From Clostridiales bacterium (GTDB lineage Bacteria; Bacillota; Clostridia; Oscillospirales; Oscillospiraceae), in NCBI GenBank assembly GCA_020861055.1, contig JAJBTD010000201.1, positions 1-6,042 on the forward strand: a DNA stretch of 6,042 bases, in the 5' to 3' direction. Position 1 is the first letter of the stretch. Every line of letters starts with the position of its first letter. A program made the translations under genes and the position numbers. The notes below the pieces were generated by a model, which was not told where the DNA came from, made no database searches, and saw nothing but the letters and a program-made list of their open reading frames with translations. Positions 1-5,922 of this stretch are shown one piece after another.

Positions 1-13
1 TCTGTCAAGGCAG

Positions 14-19
14 TATAAT
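14..19 (+). promoter_or_regulatory. -10 box of the small-ORF promoter
   Basis: A perfect TATAAT lies 60 bases before the ATG at 79. A matching -35 box would fall before base 1, so only half of the promoter can be seen. Transcription would start near base 26, giving a transcript of about 200 nt ending at the terminator at 175-223. Confidence 0.5.
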
Positions 20-63
20 ACAGGCATCAAAAGAAACCACCACTTCAATCCAGACCTGTATTA
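16..63. repeat. 9-bp inverted repeat flanking the small-ORF leader
   Basis: TAATACAGG at 16-24 is the exact reverse complement of CCTGTATTA at 55-63, with 30 bases between. The left arm overlaps the -10 box and the right arm abuts the AAAGGAGG ribosome site. It could be a pair of half-sites for a DNA-binding protein. If transcription starts further upstream, it could instead be an RNA stem next to the ribosome site. From the -10 box seen here the left arm would not be transcribed, which favours the DNA-level reading. Confidence 0.4.
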
Positions 64-78
64 AAGGAGGTACTTGTC

Positions 79-162
79 ATGAAGAACTTTTTTGTATCGA
101 TCGGAGCGTTCCTGGAACAGTATTACGCCAGCTTTGCCGTCACCGGTACACGCGCAATGTAA
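79..162 (+). CDS. 27-aa aromatic-rich small protein of unknown function
   Basis: This short ORF is supported by its context. An AAAGGAGG ribosome site at 63-70 sits 8 nt before the ATG, a TATAAT box lies upstream, and a strong intrinsic terminator begins 12 nt after the TAA stop. The 27-residue product starts MKNFFVSIGAFLEQYY and ends TGTRAM. Six of its residues are aromatic (F4, F5, F11, Y15, Y16, F19). Charges are few: K2, E13 and R25. Bulky residues recur every three to four positions, consistent with a short hydrophobic or amphipathic helix. There is no cysteine, lipobox or double-glycine leader, so it does not look like a lipoprotein or a typical bacteriocin precursor. A leader-peptide attenuator would need a downstream plus-strand gene, and the next gene is convergent. 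I do not recognise the family. It may be a free-standing small protein or a dual-function small RNA. Confidence 0.55.
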   Translation: MKNFFVSIGAFLEQYYASFAVTGTRAM

Positions 163-174
163 AGCAGCATAGGC

Positions 175-223
175 AACACCCCTCCAACGGCACAGGGAAA
201 TGCCGTGGGAGGGGTGTTTTTTT
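175..223 (+). terminator. Strong intrinsic terminator of the small gene
   Basis: The arms 175-185 and 208-218 pair over 11 bp. After one A/G mismatch, 187-192 and 201-206 pair over 6 bp around an 8-nt loop. A run of seven T's (217-223) follows on the plus strand. Read on the minus strand, the hairpin is preceded by A's and has no U-tract after it, so it is a one-way terminator for the small gene. It does not look like the terminator of the convergent liv operon. Confidence 0.85.
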
Positions 224-233
224 GCGTATTTAC

Positions 234-251
234 CTGTGATGCAGATCACAG
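234..251. promoter_or_regulatory. CRP-box-like palindrome in the convergent gap
   Basis: CTGTGAT (234-240) and ATCACAG (245-251) form a perfect 7-bp inverted repeat with a 4-nt spacer. It contains TGTGA-N6-TCACA, the core arrangement bound by Crp/Fnr-family regulators. It lies downstream of both convergent genes, where a promoter operator is not expected. It may instead be an RNA hairpin at the 3' end of the operon transcript, though no U-tract follows on either strand, or it may be chance. No clear terminator for the minus-strand operon was found in this gap. Confidence 0.25.
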
Positions 252-272
252 CAACGGTATCTGGCCCCCGGA

Positions 273-896
273 TCAGCCGAAAAACAGAGGCAGCGCCTGC
301 TGAATGAGAGCCACGCAGCCGTCCTCACCCAGCTGCGCAGAGTCCAGGGACAGGTCATAGCCTCCGGCGTCCCGCCATTCCAGGCCAGTATAATAGTGGT
401 AGTAGCCCGACCGGCGCTTGTCCTCCTCCTTTATGTGCCGAATCACTTCCTTGCGGCTCCACGCTAAGGAGAAGGCGGAGACTCGCTCAATGCGAGCCTC
501 CATAGGTGCGTGGATGAACACCCTCAACGTGTTGGGCTGGTCTGTCAGCAAATAATTGGAGCAACGGCCCAAAATAATGCAACTGCCCTGTGCGGCCAGC
601 TCCCTGATGATTTTCGCCTGGAAACGGAACAGGTTCTGCGTGGATACATAGTCGTCGCTGTCCGGAGGGAGGGGTTCTCCGTCATAGGCGTGACGGGCGG
701 CGAACAACATCTCCTTGACACCGATGCGTTCGTCTGCCATGCCGAACAGCCCCTCGTGTATACCGCTGACGTCGGAGGCGAGCCGCAGCAGCTCCCGGTC
801 ATAGTAGGGAATGCCCAGGGCTGTGGACAGCTTTCGGGCGATGTTGTGTCCACCGCTTCCGGTTTCACGGGCGATAGTAATAACATAGTTTTCCAT
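273..896 (-). CDS. Cytidylate kinase-like family protein
   Basis: This 207-aa protein resembles the cytidylate kinase-like family (PF13189), P-loop proteins related to nucleoside monophosphate kinases. The N-terminus VITIARETGSGGHNIARKL (5-23) is the family's phosphate-binding loop, a variant without the usual GK[S/T]. It is followed by YYDREL (31-36), IILGRCSNYLL (107-117), an IHAPMEARIERV strand-helix (128-139), and the arginine-rich lid and C-terminal block DKRRSGYYHYYTGLEWRD (159-176), then YDLSLDSAQLG. The ATG at 896 is chosen because AGAGGAG lies 8 nt upstream. A GTG at 914 would overlap the livF stop and add six residues, but it has no clear ribosome site. It is the last gene of the liv operon, 14 nt after livF, so it is probably co-expressed. 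True Cmk proteins phosphorylate CMP. The substrate of this subfamily is not evident from the sequence, and its link to amino acid uptake is unexplained. Confidence 0.85.
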   Translation of the reverse strand: MENYVITIARETGSGGHNIARKLSTALGIPYYDRELLRLASDVSGIHEGLFGMADERIGVKEMLFAARHAYDGEPLPPDSDDYVSTQNLFRFQAKIIRELAAQGSCIILGRCSNYLLTDQPNTLRVFIHAPMEARIERVSAFSLAWSRKEVIRHIKEEDKRRSGYYHYYTGLEWRDAGGYDLSLDSAQLGEDGCVALIQQALPLFFG

Positions 897-910
897 AGGA
901 CAGACTCCTC

Positions 911-1615
911 TCACGCACCCAAGTACGCCTTGCGCACCCGATCATCGGAGGCCAGGGTGCTGGCCGAACCTTCCATAGCGATTGTGCCGGTTTCCAGCAC
1001 ATAGGCTCGATCGCTGACCGCTAGGGCCATTTTCGCATTTTGCTCCACCAACAGGATGGTGATACCGCTCTCGTGGAGCGTCTGGATGATGGAAAAAATT
1101 TCCTTCACTAGAATTGGAGAAAGGCCCATGGACGGCTCATCCATCAGCACAATTTTAGGATCTGTCATCAACGCTCGTCCAGTGGCCAGCATTTGCTGTT
1201 CGCCGCCGGAGAGGGTGCCAGCGAGTTGCCGACGGCGCTCCTTCAGCCGGGGGAAATGGTGGTAGACCCGCTCCAAGCTGGCAGTGATTTGCTTCTGCTC
1301 CTTAATAATATAGGCCCCCATACGGAGATTTTCCTCCACCGTCATGCTGGCAAAGACGTGCCGTCCTTCCGGCACATGGGCCAGCCCCATCCGAATAATG
1401 GTGTGAGGAGGTACCTTCTGCAAATTCTGCCCGTCTAGCAGCACATTGCCACTGGAAGCCGTCAACAGGCCGGAGATGGTATGGAGGGTAGTGGTTTTAC
1501 CTGCGCCGTTGGCCCCGATCAGGGAAACCAGCTCTCCGTCCTGAACTGTCAGGGAAATGCCCTTCAACGCATGAATCGCACCGTAATGTACATTCAAATC
1601 CTTTAATTCCAGCAT
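911..1615 (-). CDS. livF: Branched-chain amino acid ABC transporter, ATP-binding protein LivF
   Basis: This 234-aa cytoplasmic ATPase is of normal length for LivF. Visible motifs are Walker A GANGAGKT (34-41), the signature LSGGEQQ (135-141) and Walker B IVLMDEP (155-161) with catalytic Glu160. The usual switch histidine is glutamine (LLVEQN, Q192), and the Q-loop region reads VPEGRHVF with Glu83. Both changes are typical of LivF and distinguish it from LivG. It pairs with LivG to drive the LivH-LivM channel. The ATG at 1615 is preceded by GGGAGGG at a suitable distance, and this ribosome site overlaps the livG TAG stop. With only 12 nt between the genes, coupled translation is likely. The protein ends in YLGA, a common C-terminus in this family. 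The family assignment is secure. The substrate could be another compound handled by HAAT transporters, such as an amide or an aromatic acid. Confidence 0.95.
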   Translation of the reverse strand: MLELKDLNVHYGAIHALKGISLTVQDGELVSLIGANGAGKTTTLHTISGLLTASSGNVLLDGQNLQKVPPHTIIRMGLAHVPEGRHVFASMTVEENLRMGAYIIKEQKQITASLERVYHHFPRLKERRRQLAGTLSGGEQQMLATGRALMTDPKIVLMDEPSMGLSPILVKEIFSIIQTLHESGITILLVEQNAKMALAVSDRAYVLETGTIAMEGSASTLASDDRVRKAYLGA

Positions 1616-1627
1616 AGTACACCCTCC

Positions 1628-2401
1628 CTACTCACCCAAATAGGCGGCAATGACCTTGGGGTTGTTGGCGATCTCCTCTGGCAGCCCGGAGGCGATGGTC
1701 TGCCCGTAATCAATGACTTGGATTCGTTCGCAGATATTCATCACCAGGGACATATCATGCTCGATCAGCAGGATAGCGATTCCAAATTGATCACGGATGG
1801 CATTGATGCACTCCAACAGCTCCGCTGTCTCGGTGGGATTCATACCTGCGGCGGGCTCATCCAGCAGCAGCACCTTCATGTTGGTACCCAGGGCCCGGGC
1901 AATTTCCAGCTTCCGCTGCTGGCCATATGGCAGGCTGGAGACCAGCACATCTGCCTTGTCCTCTAGGTGGCAGATGGACAGCAGTTCCATCGCACGCTCT
2001 GTGACCTCTGTCTCCGCCCTCCAATACTTTGGGGAGCGCAGCAGAGCGTCCAGCAGACCGTAGTGCATATCCTTTGTGAAGGCCACCTTCACGTTCTCTA
2101 TGACGGTCATATCGTGAAACAGGCGGATATTCTGGAAGGTACGGGCAATACCAGCCTCTACGAATTGATGTACTTTTTTCCCATTCAGCGGCACTCCATC
2201 CAGCAGGACGGTGCCTTCGGTGGGGACGTAAACACCGGTGAGCAGATTGAATACAGTGGTTTTGCCTGCACCATTGGGGCCAATCAGTCCCACCAGCTCG
2301 CCAGGATAGATGGACAGGTTAAAGTCCTCTACGGCGTGAAGCCCTCCGAAGGAAATGCCTAAACGTCGAGTCTCCAGAACGGGAGTTTTCGCTTCACTCA
2401 T
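1628..2401 (-). CDS. livG: Branched-chain amino acid ABC transporter, ATP-binding protein LivG
   Basis: This 257-aa cytoplasmic ATPase matches the usual LivG length. It shows Walker A GPNGAGKTT (41-49), Q-loop Gln90 in ARTFQNIRLF, Walker B VLLLDEP (177-183) and the switch histidine in IEHDMSLVM (His215). Its ABC signature is LPYGQQRKLE (157-166) rather than LSGGQ, a LivG hallmark, as is DEPAAGMNPTE after Walker B. It forms a heterodimer with LivF under the LivH-LivM permease. The ATG at 2401 has AAAGGAGG 9 nt upstream. The start lies inside the 3' end of livM (8-nt overlap), so translation is probably coupled. ATP-binding subunits of related HAAT systems, such as urea transporters, look similar, so the transported substrate is less certain than the gene family. 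Confidence 0.95.
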   Translation of the reverse strand: MSEAKTPVLETRRLGISFGGLHAVEDFNLSIYPGELVGLIGPNGAGKTTVFNLLTGVYVPTEGTVLLDGVPLNGKKVHQFVEAGIARTFQNIRLFHDMTVIENVKVAFTKDMHYGLLDALLRSPKYWRAETEVTERAMELLSICHLEDKADVLVSSLPYGQQRKLEIARALGTNMKVLLLDEPAAGMNPTETAELLECINAIRDQFGIAILLIEHDMSLVMNICERIQVIDYGQTIASGLPEEIANNPKVIAAYLGE

Positions 2402-3536
2402 GACGGCTCGCCTCCTTTTTCCCTAAATGGGAGGCAAAATAGGCTTTTATTGCGCCAGGCCATTTGGGAACATCGCACAGGGCGAATTCCCGGCTACCCA
2501 TAATGCCCCTCGGACGAAACAGGATGACAATAATCAGTGCGATGGAGTACACCAGCATGGGGTAGGTGAAGACATTTTGCAGGAAAGCGGGCAGTGCCGA
2601 CACCCAGGCGCCGTTTTTGATGGTGTAGTTCAGCAGGAACAACACTACGGCGGCAATGACGGAGCCGGTCATGGAGCCCATTCCTCCTACCACCACCATG
2701 ACCACGATGAACACAGAGTTCAAAATAGAGCCGTTGGTGAAGGCAAAGGAGGTGGTGGCCAGCGCAGCATTGCAGCAGGCGTAGAGCGCACCGGTAATCC
2801 CAGCAAAGAAGGCAGAGATCGTAAAGGTTAGCACCTTGTAGTAGCTGACATTGATGCCGGAGGTGGAGGCAGCAATTTCGTTGTCCCGGATCGCACGAAT
2901 GGCCCTCCCGTACTTAGAGCGGACAAAGAGAAGCATGGCGGTCATACACAAAATCACCGTTAAAACCGCCACCCACAGGTACTGTACCTTCTCGTCATTG
3001 GAAAATCCCAATCCTGTGGCGTACAGAGCAGAGGATGCAGCACCCTGATCCAACCCCTGCTGGCCGCAGAAAGGTAGGTTATTGATGACATTGACGATAA
3101 TCATGCCGAAGCCCAATGTGATAATTGCCAAATAGTCACCCTTTAACCGCAATGCTGGAATGCCCACCAGCAGGCCCATCAGCGCAGCCAGGACGCCGGC
3201 GGCCAGGGTGCTGAGGAGCAGCACAAGCAAAAAAACCGGGCCGGACTTTTCCTCATAAAAACCTGCACGCTGGAAGGCCAGGGAGATCAGGGCCGCAGTG
3301 TAAGCACCCACCGCCATGAAGCCGCAATGCCCCAGGGAAAGCTGCCCCAGGAAGCCAAGCACCAGATTCAGGGAGGCTGCCATGATGATCAGATAGCAAC
3401 ACTGCCAGATAGAGGGGACAACTTTCAATTTCAGAGTGTCGCCTCCGGCATTGCTCATCACCACAGAGATGATAAGGAGAAGTACAACGGCAATGAAATT
3501 GACCAGATAACGGGTCCTCGTTTCGTTCTTTTTCAT
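2394..3536 (-). CDS. livM: Branched-chain amino acid ABC transporter, permease LivM
   Basis: This 380-aa integral membrane protein forms half of the importer channel. A basic N-terminus (KKNETRTR) precedes a first membrane segment (about 11-29). Further segments lie near 44-66, 72-90, 101-125, 134-152, 186-205, 232-255, 270-305 and 325-341. Family blocks are NLVLGFLGQLSLGHCGFMAVGAY (57-79), LRLKGDYLAIITLGFGMI (129-146), the cytoplasmic coupling loop SKYGRAIRAIRDNEIAA (207-223) that contacts an ATPase, and the end of the channel domain RPRGIMG (341-347). A charged tail of about 30 residues follows. The ATG at 3536 overlaps the livH stop as ATGA, with a purine-rich GGGGGAG just upstream, so it is translationally coupled to livH. 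There are no breaks or missing blocks. Confidence 0.95.
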   Translation of the reverse strand: MKKNETRTRYLVNFIAVVLLLIISVVMSNAGGDTLKLKVVPSIWQCCYLIIMAASLNLVLGFLGQLSLGHCGFMAVGAYTAALISLAFQRAGFYEEKSGPVFLLVLLLSTLAAGVLAALMGLLVGIPALRLKGDYLAIITLGFGMIIVNVINNLPFCGQQGLDQGAASSALYATGLGFSNDEKVQYLWVAVLTVILCMTAMLLFVRSKYGRAIRAIRDNEIAASTSGINVSYYKVLTFTISAFFAGITGALYACCNAALATTSFAFTNGSILNSVFIVVMVVVGGMGSMTGSVIAAVVLFLLNYTIKNGAWVSALPAFLQNVFTYPMLVYSIALIIVILFRPRGIMGSREFALCDVPKWPGAIKAYFASHLGKKEASRHE

Positions 3537-4426
3537 ACCTTCTCCCCCACATTCTTTCCCAAAATGCCCGCCGGACGAATCATGAGTACCACAATCAAAA
3601 TCAGATAGACAAAGGTATCCGACATGGACGAACTGATATAGGTGTTGGTTCCGGACTGGACAATGCCAATTACCAGGCCACCCAGCATGGCACCGGGTAG
3701 GGAGCCAATGCCGCCCAGGACGGCGGCCACAAAAGCGTAAATGCCCAGGGTCGCACCCATGGTGGTATAAACCTTGGGATATTGAGCAATGTACATCAGA
3801 GCAGCGACCGCAGCCAGCCCTGCGCCGATTCCAAACGTGACAATGATGGTCTGGTTCACATTGACCCCCATCAGTGTGGCGGCCTCCTTGTCCTCCGACA
3901 CGCAGCGCATGGCGCAGCCGATGCGGGACTTTTGCGTAAAGAAATACAGCGCTACCATAATGACGGCTGAAACCAGCACCGTGATAATGGTGGCACTGCT
4001 GACAGAGACACCAGCAATGGAAACAGTACTGGTAAACAGCGTATAGGGAACCTTGGGGTCAGGACCGATAGCCGGAATGGCCTGCGCCAGATTTTCCAGC
4101 ACAAAGCTCATGGCGATGGCGGTGATCAGCGCAGTCAGGTTATTTCCCTTCTTCCGGACAGGGCGATAAGCCAGTAGCTCTACCAGCATGCCCACGCAGG
4201 CGCAGATCAGAATGGCGGGAATCACCGCTAACCAGCCGGGCAATCCCATATTCATAATGATGGGAATCATAAAAAACAGAGTATAGCCGCCTACCATGAT
4301 AAAATCGCCATGGGCAAAGTTAATGAGCTTGATAATGCCGTAGACCATTGTGTAGCCCAAGGCGATCAGTGCGTAGACGCTCCCCAGCCGTAGCCCTGTA
4401 ATTAGAAATTGGATAAAGGTGGTCAT
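3533..4426 (-). CDS. livH: Branched-chain amino acid ABC transporter, permease LivH
   Basis: This 297-aa integral membrane protein is the usual LivH length and partners LivM. It shows the diagnostic N-terminal blocks GLRLGSVYALIALGYTMVYG (11-30) and KLINFAHGDFIMVGGY (33-48). A coupling loop KSRIGCAMRCVSEDKEAATLMGV (166-188) follows, then LGGIGSLPGAMLGG (237-250) and the C-terminal IRPAGILG (283-290). About eight hydrophobic segments can be seen. The ATG at 4426 follows GAGAGGAG by 6 nt. This ribosome site is complementary over 9 nt to the hairpin between livK and livH, so its translation may be modulated. It is the first gene of the tightly packed block that follows livK. Confidence 0.95.
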   Translation of the reverse strand: MTTFIQFLITGLRLGSVYALIALGYTMVYGIIKLINFAHGDFIMVGGYTLFFMIPIIMNMGLPGWLAVIPAILICACVGMLVELLAYRPVRKKGNNLTALITAIAMSFVLENLAQAIPAIGPDPKVPYTLFTSTVSIAGVSVSSATIITVLVSAVIMVALYFFTQKSRIGCAMRCVSEDKEAATLMGVNVNQTIIVTFGIGAGLAAVAALMYIAQYPKVYTTMGATLGIYAFVAAVLGGIGSLPGAMLGGLVIGIVQSGTNTYISSSMSDTFVYLILIVVLMIRPAGILGKNVGEKV

Positions 4427-4450
4427 CGGACGCTCCTCTCTTGTTATCCT

Positions 4451-4484
4451 GAAAGGGGGAGACGCAGGAGCGTCTCCCCCTTTC
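4451..4484 (-). promoter_or_regulatory. Perfect 14-bp hairpin between livK and livH
   Basis: Bases 4451-4464 are the exact reverse complement of 4471-4484, enclosing the 6-nt loop 4465-4470 (CUCCUG in the operon mRNA). The sequence after it on the minus strand is AGGATAACAA, so there is no U-tract and this is not a standard terminator. Such hairpins after a binding-protein gene commonly protect the upstream mRNA from 3' decay and let the binding protein outnumber the permeases. The loop carries CUCCU, which can pair with the livH ribosome site. Confidence 0.7.
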
Positions 4485-4502
4485 TGCTCTGGATACTTGT
4501 AA

Positions 4503-5810
4503 TCAGTCCAGACTCAGGGTCGTGACAGCAATCTTTGTAACAGCCTCGTCACCCTCAGTGTAGGAATAGCCCATCAGCACACCGGTCTTAATAGGTGTAC
4601 CGGTGTCGTCAAAGGAGAAGGTGCCGGTGGAGACCTCGTACACCACAGAGGTATCCGCTAGAGCAGCCTGGACGCTGTCTGCATCAAAGGCACCGCAGGA
4701 CTCAATCGCCTGTTTCAGCACCAACACGGCGTCGTAGCCCAAGGCGTCGAAGTTGTTCGGCGTTTCGCCATAGGCCTCCTCATAGCTTTCGACAAAACTG
4801 GTGGAGATGTCGCTGGTGGCCAGCTCGGTGGAGTAGTGGTTGACAAACAAGAAGTCGTTATAAACGGACAGATCTGCGCCGTCAGGGATGGTAGTCTCGG
4901 TGTTATCCACACCGTCAGCGCCCAGCAGGATGCCATCGAAGCCTACGCTGCGGGCCTGTGGCACCAGATAGGGACCGGTAACGTCATAATAGAAGGGGAC
5001 AAAGACTAACTCGGCCTCAGCCTCTACCATCTTAGTGAACTGGTTGGTATAATCCACCTCGGTCATAGTGGCTACGGATTCCTCTGCAACAATTTCCAGT
5101 CCCAGCTTCTCTGCAGCGGTAGCGAAGGCGTCCCGCAGTCCGGCGGAGTAGGTGTCGGCGGAGCAGTAGACAATGCCTACCTTGGTATATCCCTCATCTG
5201 CGGCGTACTGTGCCGCCAGCTCGCCCTGGAAGGAGTCCTTAAAGCAGGTACGGAACACATAGTCCATCTCCGTGGTCAGAGCATCTGCCGTGCCGGAGGG
5301 GGTAATTAGGACGACTCCTTCCGAGTTGGCGACAGAGGTGATGCTGGAGGTGCAACCGGAGGTGGCGGAGCCGATGACCAGTTCAATGCCGTCAGAGATC
5401 AGAGCGTTCATGGCGTTCAGACATTCTGTAGAGTCGCCCTGGTCGTCCTTGGACTCAACTGCCAGTTCATAGCTCTCGCCGCCCACAGTGACGCCACCAG
5501 CGGCATTAATCTGCTCAATCGCCAGATTGACGCCGTTGGCAACGTGGGTACCGTAAACCGCCAGGCTGCCGGTCATGGGGCCGATCATGCCAAGCGTGAT
5601 GGTGCCGGCAAACTCGCCGGAGGAAACGTTTTCCTCGTCAGTGGAGACCTCTTCCTCTTCGGCTGCAGAGGCTGTGCTTTCAGATGTGTCACTCGTGGAA
5701 TCTGAGGTCACGCTCTCACTTTCGTCACTCGTGGTGTCAGAAGACCCGCAGGCAGCCAGGCTGATGACAAGCCCCAACACCAGCAGAATACTGAGCAGTT
5801 TCTTTTTCAT
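4503..5810 (-). CDS. livK: Branched-chain amino acid ABC transporter, substrate-binding lipoprotein LivK-like
   Basis: This 435-aa extracytoplasmic binding protein captures substrate for LivHMGF. The N-terminus MKKKLLSILLVLGLVISLAAC is a lipoprotein signal peptide with lipobox LAAC and acylated Cys21. A long acidic Ser/Thr/Glu linker (about 22-68) contains a run of four Glu (51-54). The mature domain begins ITLGMIGPMTGSLAVYG (71-87), the start of a Leu/Ile/Val-type periplasmic-binding fold (Peripla_BP_6). It continues with GVNLAIEQINAAGG, IGSATSGCTSS (a likely ligand-contact loop), VGIVYCSADTYSAGLRDAF, and a second lobe with NFDALGYDAVLVLKQAIESCG. The ATG at 5810 is chosen because AAGGAGG lies 7 nt upstream and it gives a clean signal peptide. 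An in-frame ATG at 5864 lies inside the leader hairpin and lacks a ribosome site. It is first in the operon, behind its own promoter. Specificity (Leu/Ile/Val or another HAAT substrate) cannot be read from the sequence. Confidence 0.93.
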   Translation of the reverse strand: MKKKLLSILLVLGLVISLAACGSSDTTSDESESVTSDSTSDTSESTASAAEEEEVSTDEENVSSGEFAGTITLGMIGPMTGSLAVYGTHVANGVNLAIEQINAAGGVTVGGESYELAVESKDDQGDSTECLNAMNALISDGIELVIGSATSGCTSSITSVANSEGVVLITPSGTADALTTEMDYVFRTCFKDSFQGELAAQYAADEGYTKVGIVYCSADTYSAGLRDAFATAAEKLGLEIVAEESVATMTEVDYTNQFTKMVEAEAELVFVPFYYDVTGPYLVPQARSVGFDGILLGADGVDNTETTIPDGADLSVYNDFLFVNHYSTELATSDISTSFVESYEEAYGETPNNFDALGYDAVLVLKQAIESCGAFDADSVQAALADTSVVYEVSTGTFSFDDTGTPIKTGVLMGYSYTEGDEAVTKIAVTTLSLD

Positions 5811-5839
5811 AATCTTTCCTCCTTCTAATTGCATGAGAT

Positions 5840-5886
5840 AAAAAAGCAGGACGCTGCGGTGCATTTTTTGCCGAGCGTCCTTGCTT
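5840..5886 (-). terminator. Terminator-like hairpin in the livK leader
   Basis: On the minus strand, AGGACGCT (5881-5874) pairs with AGCGTCCT (5855-5848). Inside this, CGG (5873-5871) pairs with CCG (5859-5857) beyond one bulged C. Outside it, AAGC (5886-5883) pairs with GCTT (5847-5844) around one bulged A. The T6 tract at 5845-5840 follows, partly within the outer pairs. This has the form of an intrinsic terminator, but it lies between the predicted promoter and the livK ribosome site. It could be an attenuator, a 5'-end stabilising hairpin, or the terminator of transcription arriving from beyond the window. Confidence 0.6.
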
Positions 5887-5893
5887 GACGATT

Positions 5894-5922
5894 ATTATAC
5901 GACTTACTTTCTACCCTTGCAA
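5894..5922 (-). promoter_or_regulatory. livK: Predicted sigma-A-type promoter of the liv operon
   Basis: On the minus strand, TTGCAA (5922-5917, four of six matches to TTGACA) is followed after exactly 17 bp by a perfect TATAAT (5899-5894). Transcription would start near 5887, about 76 nt before the livK ATG. The start would fall right at the foot of the leader hairpin. No other promoter pair with good spacing was found in this strand of the gap. Confidence 0.65.

Noticed and set aside
79..223. Leader-peptide attenuator for a downstream gene
   Set aside because: The short-ORF-plus-terminator layout looks like one, but the following gene is on the opposite strand, so nothing in the window could be controlled this way.
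61..249. 62-codon minus-strand ORF at the left edge
   Set aside because: It reads back through the terminator hairpin and the plus-strand mini-gene, and has no ribosome site.
897..914. GTG start at 914 for the kinase-like gene
   Set aside because: It overlaps the livF stop in a coupling-like GTGA, but the family's N-terminus begins at the ATG at 896, which has AGAGGAG 8 nt upstream.
510..1004. 164-codon plus-strand ORF
   Set aside because: It lies antisense to the kinase-like gene and the end of livF, has no ribosome site or family-like motif, and both minus-strand genes are well supported.
1967..2831. 131- and 134-codon plus-strand ORFs
   Set aside because: Both are antisense to livG and livM. 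Their His/Gly- and Gln-rich composition is what results from reading these genes backwards.
5811..5864. Upstream in-frame ATG for livK adding 18 residues
   Set aside because: The codon lies in the leader hairpin, lacks a ribosome site, and would spoil the signal peptide. The ATG at 5810 has AAGGAGG at good spacing.
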